Assembly: GCF_022201045.2 (NCBI RefSeq)
Contig: NC_068559.1
Span: 24,683,501 to 24,747,500 of the forward strand
Reading direction: 5' to 3'
DNA: 64,000 nucleotides
Source: Citrus sinensis
Taxonomy: Eukaryota > Streptophyta > Magnoliopsida > Sapindales > Rutaceae
Shown here piece after piece: positions 24,836 through 37,854 of this stretch; within the stretch, counting starts at the first letter, position 1, and each line of letters starts with the position of its first letter. The position numbers were made by a program, and so were the translations under genes. The notes below the pieces were generated by a model. The model worked only from the letters and a program-made list of their open reading frames with translations, did not search any database and was not told where the DNA came from.

Positions 24836-27800
24836 CTAGGATGCAAGAGTCATGCTCGGGCAACTGTCCACGCTGCAGGCTAATATGTCTCTATAATCCC
24901 GGGATATTCTAAAAGAGTCGTAAACTTTTCCGTCTCTGCTCTTCTTATACTCGAACAATAGATTTGAATGATCAAATGCTGTAAGTTTAACAAACCCGTG
25001 ATCATAATCCCTGTATAAACTCCATGTGGTTTGGAGGGTGGTAAATGGTGAAAGGCTCGCTCCAGCACCACCAGCAGCTATATGTATCGTCCCATTCAGG
25101 CTGCCCTTGTAATAGTGCTTCTCTTTATTGGTGCAAATATTCTGCAGCAGAAAATTTGACAGCTCAGTTGTTAGCTAAGAGAAGTGTAGCTTCCAAAGCA
25201 TGATTTGTGACTATGGGTGTTATAGATAATTGTCCAATCCATAATTAAACATGATGCCACTGTGGAAACGAAAGATCATGACCAAAAATGATAGGAGAAT
25301 TGACGTACAAAAATATGTTCACACATTCAAAGCATAAAAAAGGGCATAAGCATGTTATAAAAACTACTAAGATCTAGTTTAAAGACACGACGGAGAAAAC
25401 AACTGACGGTGGTATGAGAAAGGATAAACACATTAGTGCTTTTCCACTCTGTCCAAATAAAGCAGATCACATTTTTCCTCTCTGTTCTCTTAACTCATAA
25501 ATGGTCGAACGTCATATTTTCATAATTTCGCTTATCAGAAGGCAGAGATGCAAAATGTAGCAAAGAAACAAGGTGTAGTAGCTTCATCAATGCTTTTTAA
25601 ATTGGGATAATACCTGGTATATGGGACATATCCTTTCATAATTGTGCACGTGACCAAAAACAGCAATATCAACCTTATACTTCTGCCAGAGTTTTTGAAG
25701 ACTCTCCCTCCCCATTGGTTCAGCAAATGATCCTTCTACAGCATAGGATAAATCAGAAGAATATCCAAGAACCCTATGCGCCAGGAATATCAACCATGGT
25801 TGCTTTTGCCTGTCAACAGATGCTAGGCAGTGCTCAATGAATCTGTATTGCTCGGTTCCCTCTCTCCAATCTTGTTCTGTATCAGCTATACAAAATCTGA
25901 ACATGCCATAGTCCGTGGAGTACCTGGAAATAAAATTAAAAAATTTCAACATTAGATGCCACAGAATCATGAGACAAATGAGTGAAAGAAACTAAGAAAG
26001 AACAGAAAAATCTATCTAGATCCTTTCAACTTATCAATATTTTGCTTATTATAAACGAAATAAATTGGGGCAAAAATAATAAGATCATGGTACTATAAAG
26101 TGATTAATCAAAGGTGTAAACAAAATAACCTCCATCGACAGTTGAATTAAATAACGAAATTCTTACAATAGATCCTATAGCATTATAAACCAAATTAAGT
26201 TGATAATTTTTCACCCAAATCCCCATACCAGAACTTAGCCCTGTTCTCAGTTGGGACATAGAACATGTTCTCAACCAGCACACCGCATTCTCCACCAGAA
26301 TCCATGTTTCCATAGAAAGAACCTGTTCCCGGCCAATCACGCTCATGGTTACCACTGGAAGGAGAAATCACCAATTACAACGTAAGATCAAGTTTAGGAC
26401 CAGTTAACGCCGTGCCAAGCTGGCGAGCTACGTAAGTGAATTATGACAAACCTTGCAATCATATATGGCACAGTTGATGCAATTGGCTCAATTTGTGCTG
26501 TAAACTGGTCCCACTGTGAGATGTAGCCATTTGCATAACATATATCTCCAATGTGGAAAACTATATCAATTTTCTTCAAGTCTTGAATAAGCTGTCTAGT
26601 AGTGTTAAGAGAACCACGCTGGAAGTTGTTGTATTCATTAGAACCATCAGCTTCATCCTGCAACATGAAAGTTAAACAAACTACTTCACAAACTGTGTTT
26701 AAGTTGGTATTTGCTATTTGGAATAAATTCTGTCATAATCTTTAAACATATCATCAAACCAATTTAAACATAAGGTGATATTGAAACAGAGAGAAATACC
26801 TTCGAAGAAAGAGGAATAAAAGATTATACTGCATGAGATTTACTCATTATTCAACAAAAACAGTTCACACTATCATCAGAAAGCTAAAATAGATTTGCAT
26901 ATTCACCTTAAATGGTTATCGTGATTACATTGTTGGATGTGAATTAAAATCTTTTTTTAATGAGTGATTAGTTCAAGCATTATTGACAGCGACAAATCTA
27001 CACATATGCACACACTCATTCACATGGATAGTAACCTGATGCAGTAATACATTTAACAAATTTAGATTTCAGTATCTCAGATCTCATCAGTGCCACTAGT
27101 TGACATTATTTTAAATTTTCTAAGATAGTTCAAACCTTTCCCATGTCGCCAAAAATTATTACTTGCTGCAAAGAATCTTGACCAGGATAAGGAGATGCTT
27201 TAAACTGATACTCTGAACTCCAAATATATGTACCATTGAACAATCTATGGCCCAGCTTGTAAGTGTACCTGCATAAGAGAAAGGAAAAATTGAGAAAAGC
27301 AGATAAATATGTTGAGTTTATTGTACTGCTAAAAGATTGGCAGAAATCATCTAAACATGGTGCAAATTTAATTCCCAGCAATTATATTTGATAGTAAAAC
27401 TCATCAACTTCGCACTTCGATTCAATCCTTTCAAGAGAGATATAATATTGGATTGTTCCACAATAGAGAGGAAATAGTTCCAGAGCCTAATTGTGATTTG
27501 CCTAAAACCAAAAATGAATTTCAATTGAACAATACATAAAGGTTATTTCGGCCAAAGGGTAAAGTTTCTGCTAATAAAATTTGAAAAAAAAAACCCCAGT
27601 GTATTCTGCATATTGTACTGAAATACTAGCAACCAAGTGATACTATTTTATCTGCTTTTCTCAGTATATATTTTTTCTTCTCAAAAAAAAAAAAGGTGAT
27701 ACTATTTTTTATAATAACTTTAAAGATAGTATCAACTTGTATAAGAAGTTTAACACACCTACAATCAACATCATAAATTAGCATAAGATGTAACCTACAT

Positions 27801-30367
27801 TGCATTGGGCCACAACTCCCTCAAAAAGCCGGTGTGTATGTAGCCGGGATCACGCCATCCCACCGTCCTTGCTGGTGCACCTGTGCTGCTAAATTTGATA
27901 TTAATCATCCATCTTATACAAACGTGTCCGGGCATAACTTTTGGGTGATTTTCCCAGCGAAGAAAACCAAACAGCCACAAAATCCATTGTACTTAGTTAT
28001 GAGAAGCCTTAGTTAATTTTGTAACTATAAGAAGCCTTATCAAGTCAAAAAAGAAAAGCAAAGACAGAAACAATACTCATGCAGTTATAAACACAATTTC
28101 AGAGAACAATCAAATGATTAGCCATTTGATTAAGTAATCACATAAGTAATTTATTATTCATGTCGTAACTAATTTTTTTTTTTTTTTTGTTTCTCCATCT
28201 TTCTAGGATAACATGCATAAAGGATCTCTATTTTCACAACAGAGAAAAGGTTCTATCTGATAACTGATATTCATCGCCATAAATTGCATTAGAATTCATA
28301 GTTACGATAATAATGGTTTGTCACTCTTTGTGCAATTTCAGTGAACTCCCAAGCACATCTTTTTTGGATGAAAATTTAAAGGGCTAAGGAACTACGCACC
28401 ACACATACTCCCACGTCCAAATGTCAGTGTTCCAGCAGGGGAATATGTCCTATCACCTCCTTTTGGGCCCCATTCCACAAAAGGTTCTGCTTCATTTATC
28501 CCATATCCACTGGTCCATGTTACTGTCATCTGAATATGAAGTTGAAAAGTGTTGTCAGCCACAAAAGTTCTACTATGCTCAAAGGAATCATCAAATTACT
28601 GGGCCTAATGTGCATGAGTTTGAGATTTACAATGAGAAGTTTTACTTAACTTCATTCCACACTTTTCCTTGTGCCAAACGTGGGTAAACTGGTGCATTTG
28701 GATTTGTGAAAGTTACTTTATTTGACACTGCAACCACCTTCGGCTATTACAGCAATAAGAGGAAAAACAAATAAATTATAGCAAGAGTGAAGAATTGGAT
28801 AAACAGATGCCAGAGAAACAAACTTGCATCCTCCAGGTGAAAATATAGGATAGAATAAGTCAATAGTATCATATAATACAACAAAATTTAAACAGATGAA
28901 GATAGTCAAACTGATATGATGCTGAAAATAGAAGAAACATATTGAGTAAGAACCACATAAAATAGAAGAAACATATTGAGTAAGAACCACAAACATCCCT
29001 CCCTCTCATGTATTTCACCACGTTTAGTCTGAAAAAACAAGATGAAGAAAATAAAGCAAAGATTTGCAATAATATGTCAGAATAGCCGAGGAGAGGACAC
29101 CGGTCATGATTAAAACAAAAAAAGATGTTACCATGCAAAATCATCTTCACATAGTGAACCCGAGCAATTAGGTTAATGACTTGCTAAGATAATTCTATCC
29201 ATCAAGCAGTTAACAGACACATTATTTCTATAAGACAATTGCTAAGCATCTCAACATGAATTTCCTTCAGTAAAAGGAAAAAAATTATGCAGGCCAACCA
29301 CCCAAATCTTTGGTTCTTCACAATTTGGTTATCTGGGGATTAATAAGTAGGATTCAGATAACCTTAGGGAGTATGAGGAGAAAGCAGTTAGAAGCGTACA
29401 TTTAACAAACCATTGGTAAATAGCACAAAAGAGAAGTCCGATCTTTGGTTAATCAACTGAAGTTTCAATGAACCTTTCCCTGTACTTTTGTACTGAGGAC
29501 TTGAGTAGTTTGCATACTGAAACTGTCAGGAGAAGTAATGTAGTACAACTTCAGCCAAAAGCAAGATAAGAAAGAAGCTGTACAAGTTGTGACAAAGAAG
29601 CACAATGCAAACCTTAATAGGCGCTGAACATAACAGAGGAGGATAAACTCTTGGGTTTTCTGCAGGGCAAGTGGAAGAACTGGAAACAGTGAAACATTTA
29701 TTATTTGCAATTAGATCCATACAATTGAGTTCAATTATAAAGACCAACAGATAACATACATACATGTACCCCTTTTCAGTCCGTGTATTCATTATGCAAG
29801 TAATATGAAAAGACATATATGTATTACCTGAAATTGGAGGGAGAAAATACTCCAATCCAATCATCAACTGATGGATTTGGAGAATTATATTCCACTGTCA
29901 ACCAATCTGAATTTTGCCCCTGAAACAGTTGAAAAATAATTTTAAGCCAAAGCAAAATAAACTTAGATATTTCATTCTTAAGCATATTTAATCTTCTCAC
30001 TGTTGGTTCTAAGCATAAGGAAGAAACTTTGAGCAATAGAAGTTTCAATAAACATGAAAATGACACTGGATCATCAAATATCCAACTTCATGACCATTAA
30101 GTGGTGATCAAATTAATTTTGCTTTTCATATATGTTCACAAAATAATAAGAAAGAGAAACAAAGAAGTGTGCCGCGACTGTAGATCACTAGCTCACCTTC
30201 ATTCCAAGGATACTGGGAGAGGCTTTAATATAGGCATTGTCATCAAGAGCAAATACAGCCTTATGAATTGCAATCTTTGAGAGCGGTTGATCTTCATGTG
30301 AAATTGTTGATCGAAAGGCTCCAAGAACCAACAAGATCCCCAAGAAGATCGATCTCAATTCCCTCAT
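24836..30367 (-). CDS. Purple acid phosphatase, PAP27-like, copy B
   Basis: Tandem paralogue of the neighbouring PAP gene. It has the same twelve-exon plan and the same 612-aa length: exons 30367-30197, 29919-29828, 29679-29613, 29522-29400, 28743-28651, 28529-28400, 27880-27799, 27268-27136, 26657-26452, 26354-26229, 25923-25614, 25141-24836. Signal peptide, N-terminal domain and all seven metal ligands are at the same residue numbers as in copy A (GDMG, GDICY, GNHE, FLAH, GHVH). Differences sit mainly near the N-terminus (EDQPLSKIAIHKAVFALDD) and at the C-terminus (SVDSCPSMTLAS, TAG instead of TAA). At exon 4 the upstream donor is lost (TT instead of GT), so GTACGC must be used. The donor after exon 5 reads GTTAAG where copy A has GTAAGT. 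The protein frame is fully open, so both copies look functional. Confidence 0.92.
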
Positions 30368-32113
30368 CCTACCAACAATCTAAAATCAATCAAAAACAGA
30401 TAAAATAATAAGCCGACAAGAACAACTTCATAAACCCAGAACCCAGAGTGCAAGTTGAAACTTCAAAGCAAGTATATTGAAATATATTAATTCTTAAAAT
30501 TGTAAACTTCAACAAAAGCTAAATTATTCTCGTCCCACTCAAATAATGTAATAAATAGAATCAAGATAAGGTTCGTGAAAAGCAAGGCATTGCCTGATGA
30601 CTTGTGTACAAAAGCAAACACTCGATATTAATATGACAAGCTGAAAAATGACAAATAATCAACTGGGTATTTATTTAAATAAATAATCTGATAACTCCAT
30701 AAAATAAAGAAAAATAAAAAAGAAACAAGATATGAAAGGAATAGTCAACTCGTCAAGTGTTGCTTCATCGTCCGGGCACGTGGAACGAGGAACAGAAGTA
30801 ACATGAAATGAAGAGTAACTGTAATTCTAAAACGATTCTTTTAACGGTCATCCAGACCATTTATAAATGTTAGTGGTAAGAAACCAAATAAAAGAGAAAG
30901 GTGTCGTTTTAGGAAAATATTGTTGATGGCTTAACGCGTCACATAAATCATAATCCAATGCCTACGATGAAATGAATAAATATTTAATGGATAAAACTTA
31001 GTTAAATATTTATAATAACGATATAATTTGATTCTAAAATTATTTAAAAACAATGACAATAGTTCAATATACCGCGTAATTTTTTTTAGAATTTAGGACT
31101 ATCCCGCCTTCTGCTTGATATAGATTTTATTCCAAAAACAGAAAGATGTAACTAATAGTAAGAATTGTATAAATTAATTCATTGGCAATCCAAAACATCT
31201 CCGAATTGGTTTCAATAAGTATGACAGAACAGTCTCTGTCTGTGCCATTGTGTGTGTGTTCTTTTCTCTTTTCATTTCTTTTTTAAATATACTTTTCAAT
31301 ATAATGCACATTTGATTCCATTAAAATTTAAGATCTAACAATGTATGCTACGACATCACTTCACAAAATTAGATTCATGCATCAGGATTACAGCTGCCAT
31401 TCAAAAGGAAAAGTTTCTGAATGGCACGAACCAGGAACACAGATTAAGAAATTTATATAATAAAAAAGAAAATAAATTCCTAAAGGTTTTTCAAGTCCAT
31501 GAAGATAGCAATGCCTTTGCTTTTGCAATGAGGGCAAGAAGCTTTGAGCCAACTCTTGTTGAAAGTCGAAACCCTTCCATGCTTGAAGTCTTCTAGAGTT
31601 GAGGGCAACTATACTCTTTGCTTCAAATAAAGAGTGTCATCCACAATAGCAGAAATCCTATAGCCAAACAAAAAGGAAGAAAAGCTAAGTTCGTTGTTCA
31701 TTCATAACTAAATCTTTATAAGAAAGGCTTTTATGGGTGTCAGCAACTTCTACTCGCTCCAGGAACAACTTTAAACTGTCACCAAACTCGATTCTGCAAT
31801 CAACAAATGCCTAAGAAATTTTTTTATTAAGATGACAACATTCCTTCAAAGAAGATTACTTTGATGACATATCTACAAAATCAGTGCATCAATGAGTAAT
31901 GAAATTCAAAACAACCAAAGCTTCAGAGCTGCAAACAGTTGATATTTGAGTAGAAGCACCTCCATGTACATCAAATAGCAAAAATTGTGTAACTTGGGAA
32001 TCAAACTATCATTCAAGAAGAGATTTTGATTGCAAAAACAAAGGAGTCCTTTGATAAAACTGAAGGGAAAAGAAAAAGTATAAGAAAAGATTTTTGCTGC
32101 TAAAAGATAATGT
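30368..32113. other. Upstream region of PAP copy B and 3' flank of the WAK-like gene
   Basis: The first 300 bp or so are homologous to the flank of PAP copy A. The rest is AT-rich. An 83-codon plus-strand ORF (31345-31596) has no family signature. A possible extra 3' exon of the WAK-like gene may lie at 31793-31771. Confidence 0.4.
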
Positions 32114-33121
32114 CTATAAAGTCAACAAGGAAAAAGGCATTGCCATTAATGTACCTCCAGTGCTCCACATGGTTTGAATTTTTGGCCCCCATGTCCCGCT
32201 CCAAGCGTAGCCTAATCATAGTAAAACCATATATCATACAAACAAATTAAAATAAGAATTAAGAAAATTGAGGAAACTAATAACAGTATGAACTGTGAAC
32301 TGACCTTGCCCCAGACAATTGGTGGTGGTGTTCCGACCATTGCGGCAAATGCAAGCAAAAGACCCATCCAAACCAGTGAAGCCACACGAACCCCCACTGC
32401 TTTCACAATCCTTGCATGCATCAGCATTATAAGAATCATTGTATTGCAAAGAAATCCCATAGTTCCATTTCATTGGATCTCCCTCGTTGCCACCAAACCC
32501 ATATATTGATGTATATGATGAGCATTGTAGCCTGGGCACATCCAATGCATAACCTGACCCAAGGCCAGTTGGAGACTCGTAAACACAACAAGTGGATGCA
32601 GGTCCCTTCTGCCGCAACCCAATGCCGGACACCCCTTTGCAAGAATACATTCCCCTACAAACACGAAGACGGGAACCAGTAGCACACAAATCTTCATATG
32701 GATCAAACACAGGAGATGTACTGGAACAGCCAAGCAAAACGATGATATTGTCTTGTGTAATAGTAAATGGACTGGCTTTATCCAAGATAAAGCTTCCAGA
32801 ATTCTGCATCAAAGAACAAGTTGACATGAAAGGGTCCGTGACAACTATGGTGTTGCTTGGGTAGTCTATGGAAGAAATATTATAAATGCCAGATCCAGTG
32901 GAGAACTCCAGAGTTCCAGAGACACATTTTATATATCTAGCAAAGTCAGGGTGCCCGCAGCCAGGTTCAGCACCAAAGGGGTATTTTACAGAGATTGTGC
33001 CACATGTGTCGCGACATGTGCCATTAACTGGGATGGCAGGGACGGCGGACGATAACGTATGGAGGAAGGGAAGCAGGAGCAATATGTTGGTAAAGAGGAA
33101 TGGATTTGAAGCAGGTGACAT
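32114..33121 (-). CDS. WAK-like extracellular protein (GUB_WAK_bind and WAK_assoc type), no kinase
   Basis: A secreted or wall-associated Cys-rich protein related to the extracellular part of wall-associated kinases, which bind pectin. There is a signal peptide at residues 1-26, then the galacturonan-binding type domain (CRDTCGTISVKYPFG, GCGHPDFARYIKC). The C-terminal block follows (CKDCESSGGSCGFTGLDGSF, then ACICRNGRNTTTNCLG). Exon 1 is 33121-32305, ending in donor GTCAGT. Exon 2 starts at 32211 and gives GYAWSGTWGPKIQTMWSTGG, then runs to a TAG at 32114, for 304 aa. Alternatively, a donor GTACAT at 32154 could lead to a third exon at 31793-31771 with another short end. No kinase exon is visible downstream. 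The 3' end is the uncertain part. Confidence 0.78.
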
Positions 33122-34340
33122 TGGTGAAGATTTTCGAAGAGTAGGAGATTAAGAAACATAAAATATTGAACAGACTGAAGAGTATTACTTTGAACAGTTG
33201 ATATTTGAAAAGGAACAAGAAAATATTTTCTTTTCGGTGGGGGTGAACTTAGTCAAAATTCTGCATCTTTTTCTTCCTAAAAAGCAGAGCCAATCCATTC
33301 TGTGGGATCTAGCTAAAAAGCAATATGCATTTTCAACAAGAAAATTTGCAACATCATGCTCATTGAAAAGAAACCTTTGTGAACCAAAACAGCGAGTGGA
33401 TATATACCTGTTCCCTATTCACACTTAAAACGAACAGAAAAGAATGGTAAAAGTTAAAATGGACATGGGGCACTTCTGTTTCCATTTCCTGTTTGATCGT
33501 GTGTCCTAAAATATTTGTAGGTTCAAATTGTCATCAAAATCCCGTAACAGAATGCAAATGATTTAATATACTTAGCTTACCGAAATAAATGAAGAAAAAT
33601 ATACAAGTAAATAAACTCATTTGTATGAATAGAATAATTGTCATGGATCCATATGCACAGAAATTCTAACAAAATTATCTTATTGATCTCAGCAATCCTA
33701 CTGGCCATCTAAACTGATTACAATAGGAGTAACTTGATCTTCTCTCATTATTTTGCAAAGAAACGATATATTTTCACATTTTTTTCCTGAAAAATATATG
33801 CAGTCGTACAATTGTAAATTGTAAGTGAAGCATTGTCCAATGCATAGTGTTCATTCCGGCTACAATGCAAAATACGCTGAATTTCCTGAAGAGGTTGACA
33901 GCTCAAAAGAATTCAAAACCAAACCTCTGTAACACAGAATTTTCTGTCCATAACGCCTTCCATTCTTATCTGAAGACAAAACATAGTGCCCTGTCAAGTC
34001 AAAAATGAAACTTCAACCATTCTAACTAGCAATGATGATGACGCTTCAATCTCTGTCAAAGGCAAGCTAGCCTCCAAAGCCTGCAAGGTTAAAGAAGCCC
34101 AAAATCAAGGGCTTTGGCCAGCGTTTCCATTTAACCAGAAACCTTGGTAAAACAAGGCATTTACACAATTGTTGCTCAATTATATGTTCTAACTGCTTGA
34201 AAACTTTGAAATAGTTCCTGTTTCATCTAGATAATAAATGTCCAATTCCAATTGAGCAGCCCCAGGGCATCCAATAAGCTAGTTGAGCAGTAGTGATGTC
34301 CATGCAGAAGAATAAGCTGTGAACAAAAAGTCTCTGAAGT
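33122..34340. other. Spacer between the WAK-like gene and the PPR gene
   Basis: No coding or repeat signature. It should hold the WAK-like promoter and the PPR 3' UTR. Confidence 0.4.
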
Positions 34341-36341
34341 TCATGCATTAAGACCGGCCCAATTCTTGAAAGCAATAAGTGCTTCCATTTTCTTGAAGTT
34401 CCTCTTTCTCAACTTTGCTACTTTAAGCTTTTTATGGTTCTCCATAAATGCTTGCTTGTATTTCCACTTATCAACAAAAACCTTCATCTCTTGAGATTTC
34501 TCCACTACTTGCATTACCGCATCAAAGAAACCCCCTTTAACAAGGGCATAAAGGAATGCATCAACCAAGTTGTGCTCAAATTTAATCCCTTTCTGCCCAT
34601 CAGTTGAAATCTTGCGCTTAATCTCATGCCACATCATCAAAACGCTGAAATATTGCTCTGCAGTCACATAACCATTAATTAGTGATAAATAAGTTTGATC
34701 ATTTGGCTCAAACTGCAGGAATATCATCCTTCTCAAAGTTCTCTTTGCATCTTCTAATCGCCCTGCTTTACAAAATGCATGAATAATGGAGTTCCAATCA
34801 TGGGTTTTCACTTCAACTCGAGGGTCTTCAACAACTTCATCTAAAAATGCTGCCATTAACTCAGGCCGGTGATTCTCCATCAAACCTGTCATTATCGTCA
34901 GGTAACTCCCCTTTAAATCATATATTCTTGCTTCTCTCATGTCCCGAAATAAAGAAAAAGCTGACTGGAAATCTTGACTCGTTATGGAGGCTTCAATTAA
35001 AGCATCATAGTTACCCACATCTAATTGAAGCCCCGAGCTGCTTATATCCATAACCAGTTGAGTAGCTTCAGCTGTTCGATGCTCTTTGCAGTAAGCCTTC
35101 AGGGTTGGCACATAAACCCCAAGCCCCACAGAACAACCACAAGCATTCATCTCATCAAGAATGCTATGAGCCTTATCTGATAACCCAAGATTAACACAAG
35201 CACTAATGATACCAAACCCAACAGACCTGTCAACCACAATCCCAGAAGGCTCCAGCTTTTGAGCTTCAATAATCAAATTTGCCAATCCTTTAACATTTCC
35301 ATTTTGAAGAAAACCTTTAACAACTTCACAATAAGTTTCTTTACTAAAATCAGATTGCTCCATATTTCCTCCACCCAAACAAAGCAAAATAGTCCTCGAG
35401 GCAGACTCTAAATTTCCCAACTTAACATATCCACTAATCAAACTACTGTAAAACACCATTTGACTCGAAAAACCAAACTCGTTCATCAAACTTTCTAACT
35501 CAACTATCTTCTCTTGAAGTCCTTTTAGGGCGTATAAATAGGCTAAAAAACCGAAACTCGATTCATTTGGCCTAACACCCAAAACAGACATAGTTTGTAT
35601 AACCTTCTCAGCGTCACTAACAGATTGAAGACCATAACAACAACCTTCTAATGCAGCATTACAAGCATATATATTAGGTTTCATAAAATCCAACTTCTCA
35701 TCCAACGCAATCCTACAACATTCTTCAAAAACCTTAAGAAAAGCAACAAAGTTACTATTTTTCCTACAAATGTCAACAAGAAAACCACCCCACAATTCAA
35801 ATGGCATGAAGTACCTGTTCTTGAACATACACTTAACCAAAGCAAAAGCAGGGGCAGCAGTGTTGGCATTTCTCATGGAACCCAAAAGGGTATGCACAGT
35901 TTGAAAATCCAACAACTTGGGGTTCTTTTCGATGACATAAACAACAGAAGCAAAAGCTCTCTTGAGGTTGTGATTGTCTTGGAGAGAGGAGAGGTGGGCG
36001 ATCAGAGAATTGGTGACGGGTTTAGAGGGGAATAAAGAGTTTGCGGTTAGAGACTTGAAGGACTTCCAGGCCTCATCGGTGTTGTTGGTGAGAAGGGATT
36101 TGTGAAGATTGGTTTCTAGTGATGTGATGTTGTCTTGGGTTAGGGTTTGTTGCTGCTGCTGCTGCTGCTGTTGTTGAGTTGGAGAATTGGTGGGGTCTTG
36201 TTGTGGCGATTTTGGTTTAAGGGAAAAGATTGAGGGTTGGAGGAAGGAGTAAAGTGATGGGGTTTCAGGTGAAGTTGATGATGAGGAACATAAGAATTTT
36301 TTGCGGATAAGCATAAAGGAAGCCTCTTTTCTCCACCACAT
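34341..36341 (-). CDS. Pentatricopeptide repeat protein, P class (At1g69290-like)
   Basis: PPR proteins bind organellar RNA and guide its processing or translation. This intronless gene encodes 666 aa. The N-terminus is basic and Ser-rich (RKKFLCSSSS), suggesting organelle import, most likely mitochondrial. A Gln run (about ten, from CAG/CAA triplets around 36150-36172) sits near residue 57-66, in a low-complexity linker before the repeats. The rest is a chain of degenerate 35-residue PPR motifs, e.g. THDWNSIIHAFCKAGRLEDA and YLSLINGYVTAEQYFSVLMM. It ends with a basic tail (LRKRNFKKMEALIAFKNWAG) that I recall from the At1g69290 group. There are no E or DYW domains, hence P class. An alternative start is the Met at residue 10. 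Confidence 0.87.
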   Translation of the reverse strand: MWWRKEASFMLIRKKFLCSSSSTSPETPSLYSFLQPSIFSLKPKSPQQDPTNSPTQQQQQQQQQQTLTQDNITSLETNLHKSLLTNNTDEAWKSFKSLTANSLFPSKPVTNSLIAHLSSLQDNHNLKRAFASVVYVIEKNPKLLDFQTVHTLLGSMRNANTAAPAFALVKCMFKNRYFMPFELWGGFLVDICRKNSNFVAFLKVFEECCRIALDEKLDFMKPNIYACNAALEGCCYGLQSVSDAEKVIQTMSVLGVRPNESSFGFLAYLYALKGLQEKIVELESLMNEFGFSSQMVFYSSLISGYVKLGNLESASRTILLCLGGGNMEQSDFSKETYCEVVKGFLQNGNVKGLANLIIEAQKLEPSGIVVDRSVGFGIISACVNLGLSDKAHSILDEMNACGCSVGLGVYVPTLKAYCKEHRTAEATQLVMDISSSGLQLDVGNYDALIEASITSQDFQSAFSLFRDMREARIYDLKGSYLTIMTGLMENHRPELMAAFLDEVVEDPRVEVKTHDWNSIIHAFCKAGRLEDAKRTLRRMIFLQFEPNDQTYLSLINGYVTAEQYFSVLMMWHEIKRKISTDGQKGIKFEHNLVDAFLYALVKGGFFDAVMQVVEKSQEMKVFVDKWKYKQAFMENHKKLKVAKLRKRNFKKMEALIAFKNWAGLNA

Positions 36342-37854
36342 TCTATGATCATCTCCAAACTTGCTCTGTCTGCTCTGCGACCCTGTTTCTGAATGTGGGC
36401 GAATGCATGAAGAAAATCTTTCCTTTATCAGTTAATATCTGATGCCACCCTAACATTGCCGGAATAACTCACTTGGCTAAGCCTGTGGCTGTTAACCACA
36501 AAGTGCGACGTTCGAGACCTAAACGCACATGTGTCTTCATAAACAATTTTAGGTTTCGCCGGATAGTGCCATAACTTTTCATTTTATGTAAAGTAGGAGG
36601 TCCTCTTTAAGGGTCTATTAAGTCGTTATTAACCTACTAGAACCGTTTTATTGCATTTCAAAATTTACCAAATGGTATTGCAAATTATTGCTTGAAAAAA
36701 TTTTCTCTTATTGGACTAGGATTAAGACAAGTCGAAATTATCTTTCTTTAGTTTTTGTGTTACACTCTCCATCATCAAATTTGACTAGATTTGTTTTATT
36801 AATGAGTATTTTATAAAATACAAATGATAAATTAGAGGTATTGATATTGTCGATAAAAACTATTTTAACAGATTAGTTAGTAACTAAAATTTAGAAAGAG
36901 AGAATAACAACATAACATTTCTTATTTTTCTCTTTCTTGCCTTTATACTAAAGTTGGAAGGTTCAATATACGTGGCTTTTAATTTCACTTGTGTTTTGAG
37001 TTATTCTTACGACGTGTACTCGACTATAGTGACGCCGTGTACTACATTGCAGAAGCAGAACTGTGTTTACATATATATATATATATATATATGGGATTGT
37101 TTTGTAATTTTATTAATTTAATATTTGGTCCCTCTAGGTTCTATCTTATAGTTTTCAATACTGCAACCTACTTAAACTTATAATTTATCCATTTTTGACG
37201 GCCTGGTCTTTGGCCCTCTTCATTTACTGATTTTCTGTTATTACCTATTTAATTTTATAGTCCTACATTATAACCACGAACCAAACCCTGATTTACCACA
37301 CAGGCTACGTGGCAATTTCTTTAATAAAAACCACCAACATGATGGAGTCCTACCATCAATAAAATAAAATAAAATAAAATACACAAGAAAAAAAAATAAA
37401 ATTAAAATCTCTTAAAGTAAATATAAATATATATATATATATATATGAAAAAAAATTCATAAAGCTACCAAAAGGAACCACAAAATCATCAATATTATCG
37501 TCTAATATGGAGAACGGCCTGCACATCCAAATGAAAAATATTAGAAATGCATCCAAACCAAGAATATCATATAAGTTTGCAGGAAGATTTATGTTAAATT
37601 ATATTAATTCTTTTTTTTATAAGTAAATTATATGAATTCTTCTATTACACTTCTTTTTTTTTAAATAAAATAAAATATCGTATAAAAAGTTAAAAACGAA
37701 AAAAGAAAAAGAAAAAAGAGAAATGCACGGGATAAAGAGAAGACAAAAGCTAACCAGTTACGAAGCACATATGAAGCACAAAGCTGTTGCGAGGGAGTCA
37801 AAACAACCAAAACTCGAGTTCGAGTGAGCTCTGTCTCAATCAATTTCGAAGTTA
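36342..37854. other. Divergent spacer, PPR (-) and RUS3 (+)
   Basis: Contains the SINE-like module at 36455-36560, AT microsatellites at about 37070-37091 and 37428-37447, and AT-rich sequence. Both genes should have their promoters here. Confidence 0.5.
36455..36560 (+). mobile_element. tRNA-derived SINE-like fragment (pol III boxes)
   Basis: A-box-like tggctaagcctg (36474-36485) is followed 23 bp later by B-box-like cgttcgagacc (36509-36519), the layout of a tRNA-type internal promoter. The sequence does not fold as a tRNA, so a SINE head is the best reading. I could not fix its 3' end or find target-site repeats. Confidence 0.45.

Noticed and set aside
31345-31596. 83-codon plus-strand ORF
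   Set aside because: No recognisable domain, no splice context, AT-rich surroundings.
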